Position numbers and translations under genes: made by a program. This document shows positions 36,640-37,500 of a DNA stretch of 37,500 nt, piece by piece (within the stretch, counting starts at the first letter, position 1; each line of letters begins with the position of its first letter). Source of the DNA: Bacteroidota bacterium (GTDB taxonomy: Bacteria; Bacteroidota; Bacteroidia; B-17B0; Aurantibacillaceae); the NCBI GenBank assembly GCA_023251755.1, contig JAHEYF010000041.1, forward strand, positions 1 through 37,500, given 5' to 3'. The notes beneath the pieces were generated by a model, which was not told the origin of the DNA, ran no database searches, and was given only the letters and a program-made list of their open reading frames with translations.

Positions 36640-36819
36640 ATGGTATTAATAATCAAAAAAGGCGCATCCAAAAAAGAGTTGTTAGCCATAGAAAAAAAAC
36701 TATCAGGGGATAGTCACGGCTTTAACCCTGACAAATATACAGGAACAGTAAAATTCAAAAAAGATGGTTTAACCTTACAAAAACAATTAAGAGATGAATG
36801 GGAAAGACTTAATGATTGA
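36640..36819 (+). CDS. VapB-like antitoxin of the PIN pair
   Basis: A 59-residue protein (MVLIIKKGASKKELLAIEKK), ending KQLRDEWERLND. It lies immediately before a PIN-domain gene that overlaps its 3' end, the usual VapBC order. The body has a short N-terminal strand, a Lys-rich helix, then FNPDKYTGTVKFKKDGLT and a C-terminal helix with a conserved RDEWE that could dock onto the toxin. I recall similar Bacteroidota proteins beside PIN genes (G-F-D/N-x-x-K-Y-x-G pattern). The frame is absent from many gene predictions because it is under 60 codons. Antitoxin function is inferred from position and pattern. Confidence 0.72.
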   Translation: MVLIIKKGASKKELLAIEKKLSGDSHGFNPDKYTGTVKFKKDGLTLQKQLRDEWERLND

Positions 36820-37132
36820 TACCAACATCATCATTTATTTTTTGAATGGGGATAAAACCATAGCCGAACTACTTAGAGGCAAACAGCTCTACATCTCGTT
36901 TATTACCGAATTAGAATTGATTGGGTTTAAAAACCTGTTGCGGGAGTGCCAAATCATAAAAATGAGTGAACAGATAAAACACACTTATAAAACAATAAGA
37001 AAAAATTATCCCCTTAAATTAGCAGACAGTATTATCGTGTCAACGGCAATGAATTTAGGTTTACACTTATTGAGTGCCGATAAGCAATTATTAAAAATCA
37101 AAGGATTACAGTTGTTAATCTATACTCCATAG
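36794..37132 (+). CDS. VapC-like PIN domain ribonuclease toxin
   Basis: A 112-residue PIN-domain protein, or 106 residues if started at the ATG at 36812, which gives the tight overlap ATGATTGA with the antitoxin. All four acidic residues of the active site are present: Asp9 (MIDTNIIIY), Glu39 (FITELELIG), Asp78 (KLADSIIVSTA) and Asp96 (LLSADKQLL). VapC-type toxins are RNases held by the upstream antitoxin. It is shorter than the usual 120-135 residues: between ELIGFKNL and LRECQII about 10 residues common in relatives (the TEEEE-like helix) are missing, which may be a deletion. Activity is therefore uncertain. Confidence 0.85.
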   Translation: MNGKDLMIDTNIIIYFLNGDKTIAELLRGKQLYISFITELELIGFKNLLRECQIIKMSEQIKHTYKTIRKNYPLKLADSIIVSTAMNLGLHLLSADKQLLKIKGLQLLIYTP

Positions 37133-37261
37133 CTTTTTCAATAGCATAGCGTGCAAGCAATATTTTCTATTTACAAGCATGCGAATACTTTTTAAACACA
37201 CACAGCTTGTCTCCCAACCTTCTCCCCACAGCCACAGCACAAAAACCCCCGCCTTGTACCA

Positions 37262-37307
37262 CGGTAGCTGAGCCATTACTCGGTAGCTGAGCGGAGCCGA
37301 AGCTACA
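37262..37307. repeat. REP-like CGGTAGCTGAGC repeat
   Basis: CGGTAGCTGAGC occurs at 37262-37273 and 37281-37292. The second copy continues to an inverted partner AGCTAC (37301-37306), making a short stem around GAGCGGAGCCGA. The same type of hairpin (GCTGAGC/T...GAAGC) is at 34750-34768 and 35410-35428. Such GCTGAGC...GAAGC palindromes are common intergenic repeats in Bacteroidota. Confidence 0.65.
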
Positions 37308-37500
37308 ACGCAAACCAAACACTACTGTAATTTTGGTGCCCCACAACCCGGGCGAAACTTCAATAGTACAAACTACTCTTACGGCTTTAACGGACAGTTA
37401 AAAGATGACGAAGTCTACGGCGCCGGAAATCTTAACACAGCTGAGTTCTGGGAATACGATACACGAACAGGCAGACGTTGGAATTTAGATCCTATTCCAA
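37287..37500 (+). pseudogene. RHS repeat-associated core fragment, continues past the window
   Basis: The frame is open from 37287 to the window end, with a stop (TAG 37284-37286) before it and no ATG in this stretch. It encodes NYSYGFNGQLKDDEVYGAGN and then YDTRTGRRWNLDPIP, a clear match to the RHS core signature (Y-x-Y-G-F-N-G-K/Q-E/L-KD-E ... YD-R-GRW-x-x-DP). In this family the core ends before a variable toxic C-terminus. The lack of a start and the REP-like junction suggest a 5'-truncated remnant or an orphan core cassette. The remainder lies outside the window, so a full gene with an unusual start cannot be excluded. Confidence 0.7.

Overview
The window looks like a chromosome segment of a Bacteroidota (Bacteroidetes) bacterium, probably an environmental Sphingobacteriia/Flavobacteriia-like lineage. 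Evidence seen directly: promoters of the Bacteroidota type (TTG, about 19 nt, TAnnTTTG) lie upstream of several genes, Shine-Dalgarno sequences are mostly absent, and the families present are typical of the phylum (DUF4271, DUF5777, HU-CCDC81/SPOR, LytS with a Reg_prop propeller plus LytTR, carboxypeptidase-regulatory-like TonB receptors, ORF6N proteins, the AURKAIP1/COX24-like mini-protein). No rRNA, tRNA or CRISPR array was recognised.

Region 1 (67-8303, all minus strand) is housekeeping and envelope: nadD, an S41 C-terminal processing protease, rnpA, a hemD with a histone-like N-terminal tail, a DUF4271 membrane protein, then a unit of c-type cytochrome lipoprotein, YceI and DUF5777 protein, and mutY. 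Many of its intergenic gaps hold a family of imperfect hairpins built from short units such as GTTTATTCGTT.

Region 2 (8504-11761, plus strand) runs from a consensus promoter through an HU/IHF-like protein, a TPR protein, a 30-residue basic ribosome-associated-type protein and RNase G/E, ending in a clear terminator. Region 3 (11882-22279) has an orphan 7-TM protein, an APC amino-acid permease, a tandem pair of secreted DUF1571/LysM-like proteins, an HU-CCDC81/SPOR protein and a four-gene MacAB-type ABC efflux operon with two permeases.

Region 4 (22329-32950) is a regulated iron/metal uptake locus: a small lipoprotein, a 998-residue LytS-type sensor and a LytTR regulator on the minus strand, then divergently a TonB siderophore receptor, a PepSY membrane protein, a translationally coupled Cys-rich membrane protein of unknown function, and a second TonB receptor. 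A direct/inverted repeat element in the divergent gap is a plausible LytTR operator.

Region 5 (about 32950-37500) is an accessory island. It holds three ORF6N-domain paralogues interleaved with small antitoxin-like genes that have no partner toxin, one frameshifted copy, a VapBC-like pair, long direct repeats, REP-like hairpins and an RHS-core remnant at the right edge. The most unusual signal is here: each ORF6N gene carries a 27-31 nt palindrome inside its coding sequence at the same aligned codons. The palindromic arms differ in sequence between paralogues, yet self-complementarity is kept. Together with the duplicated ORF6N + small gene A + small gene B arrangement, this is the best candidate for an undescribed system in the window.
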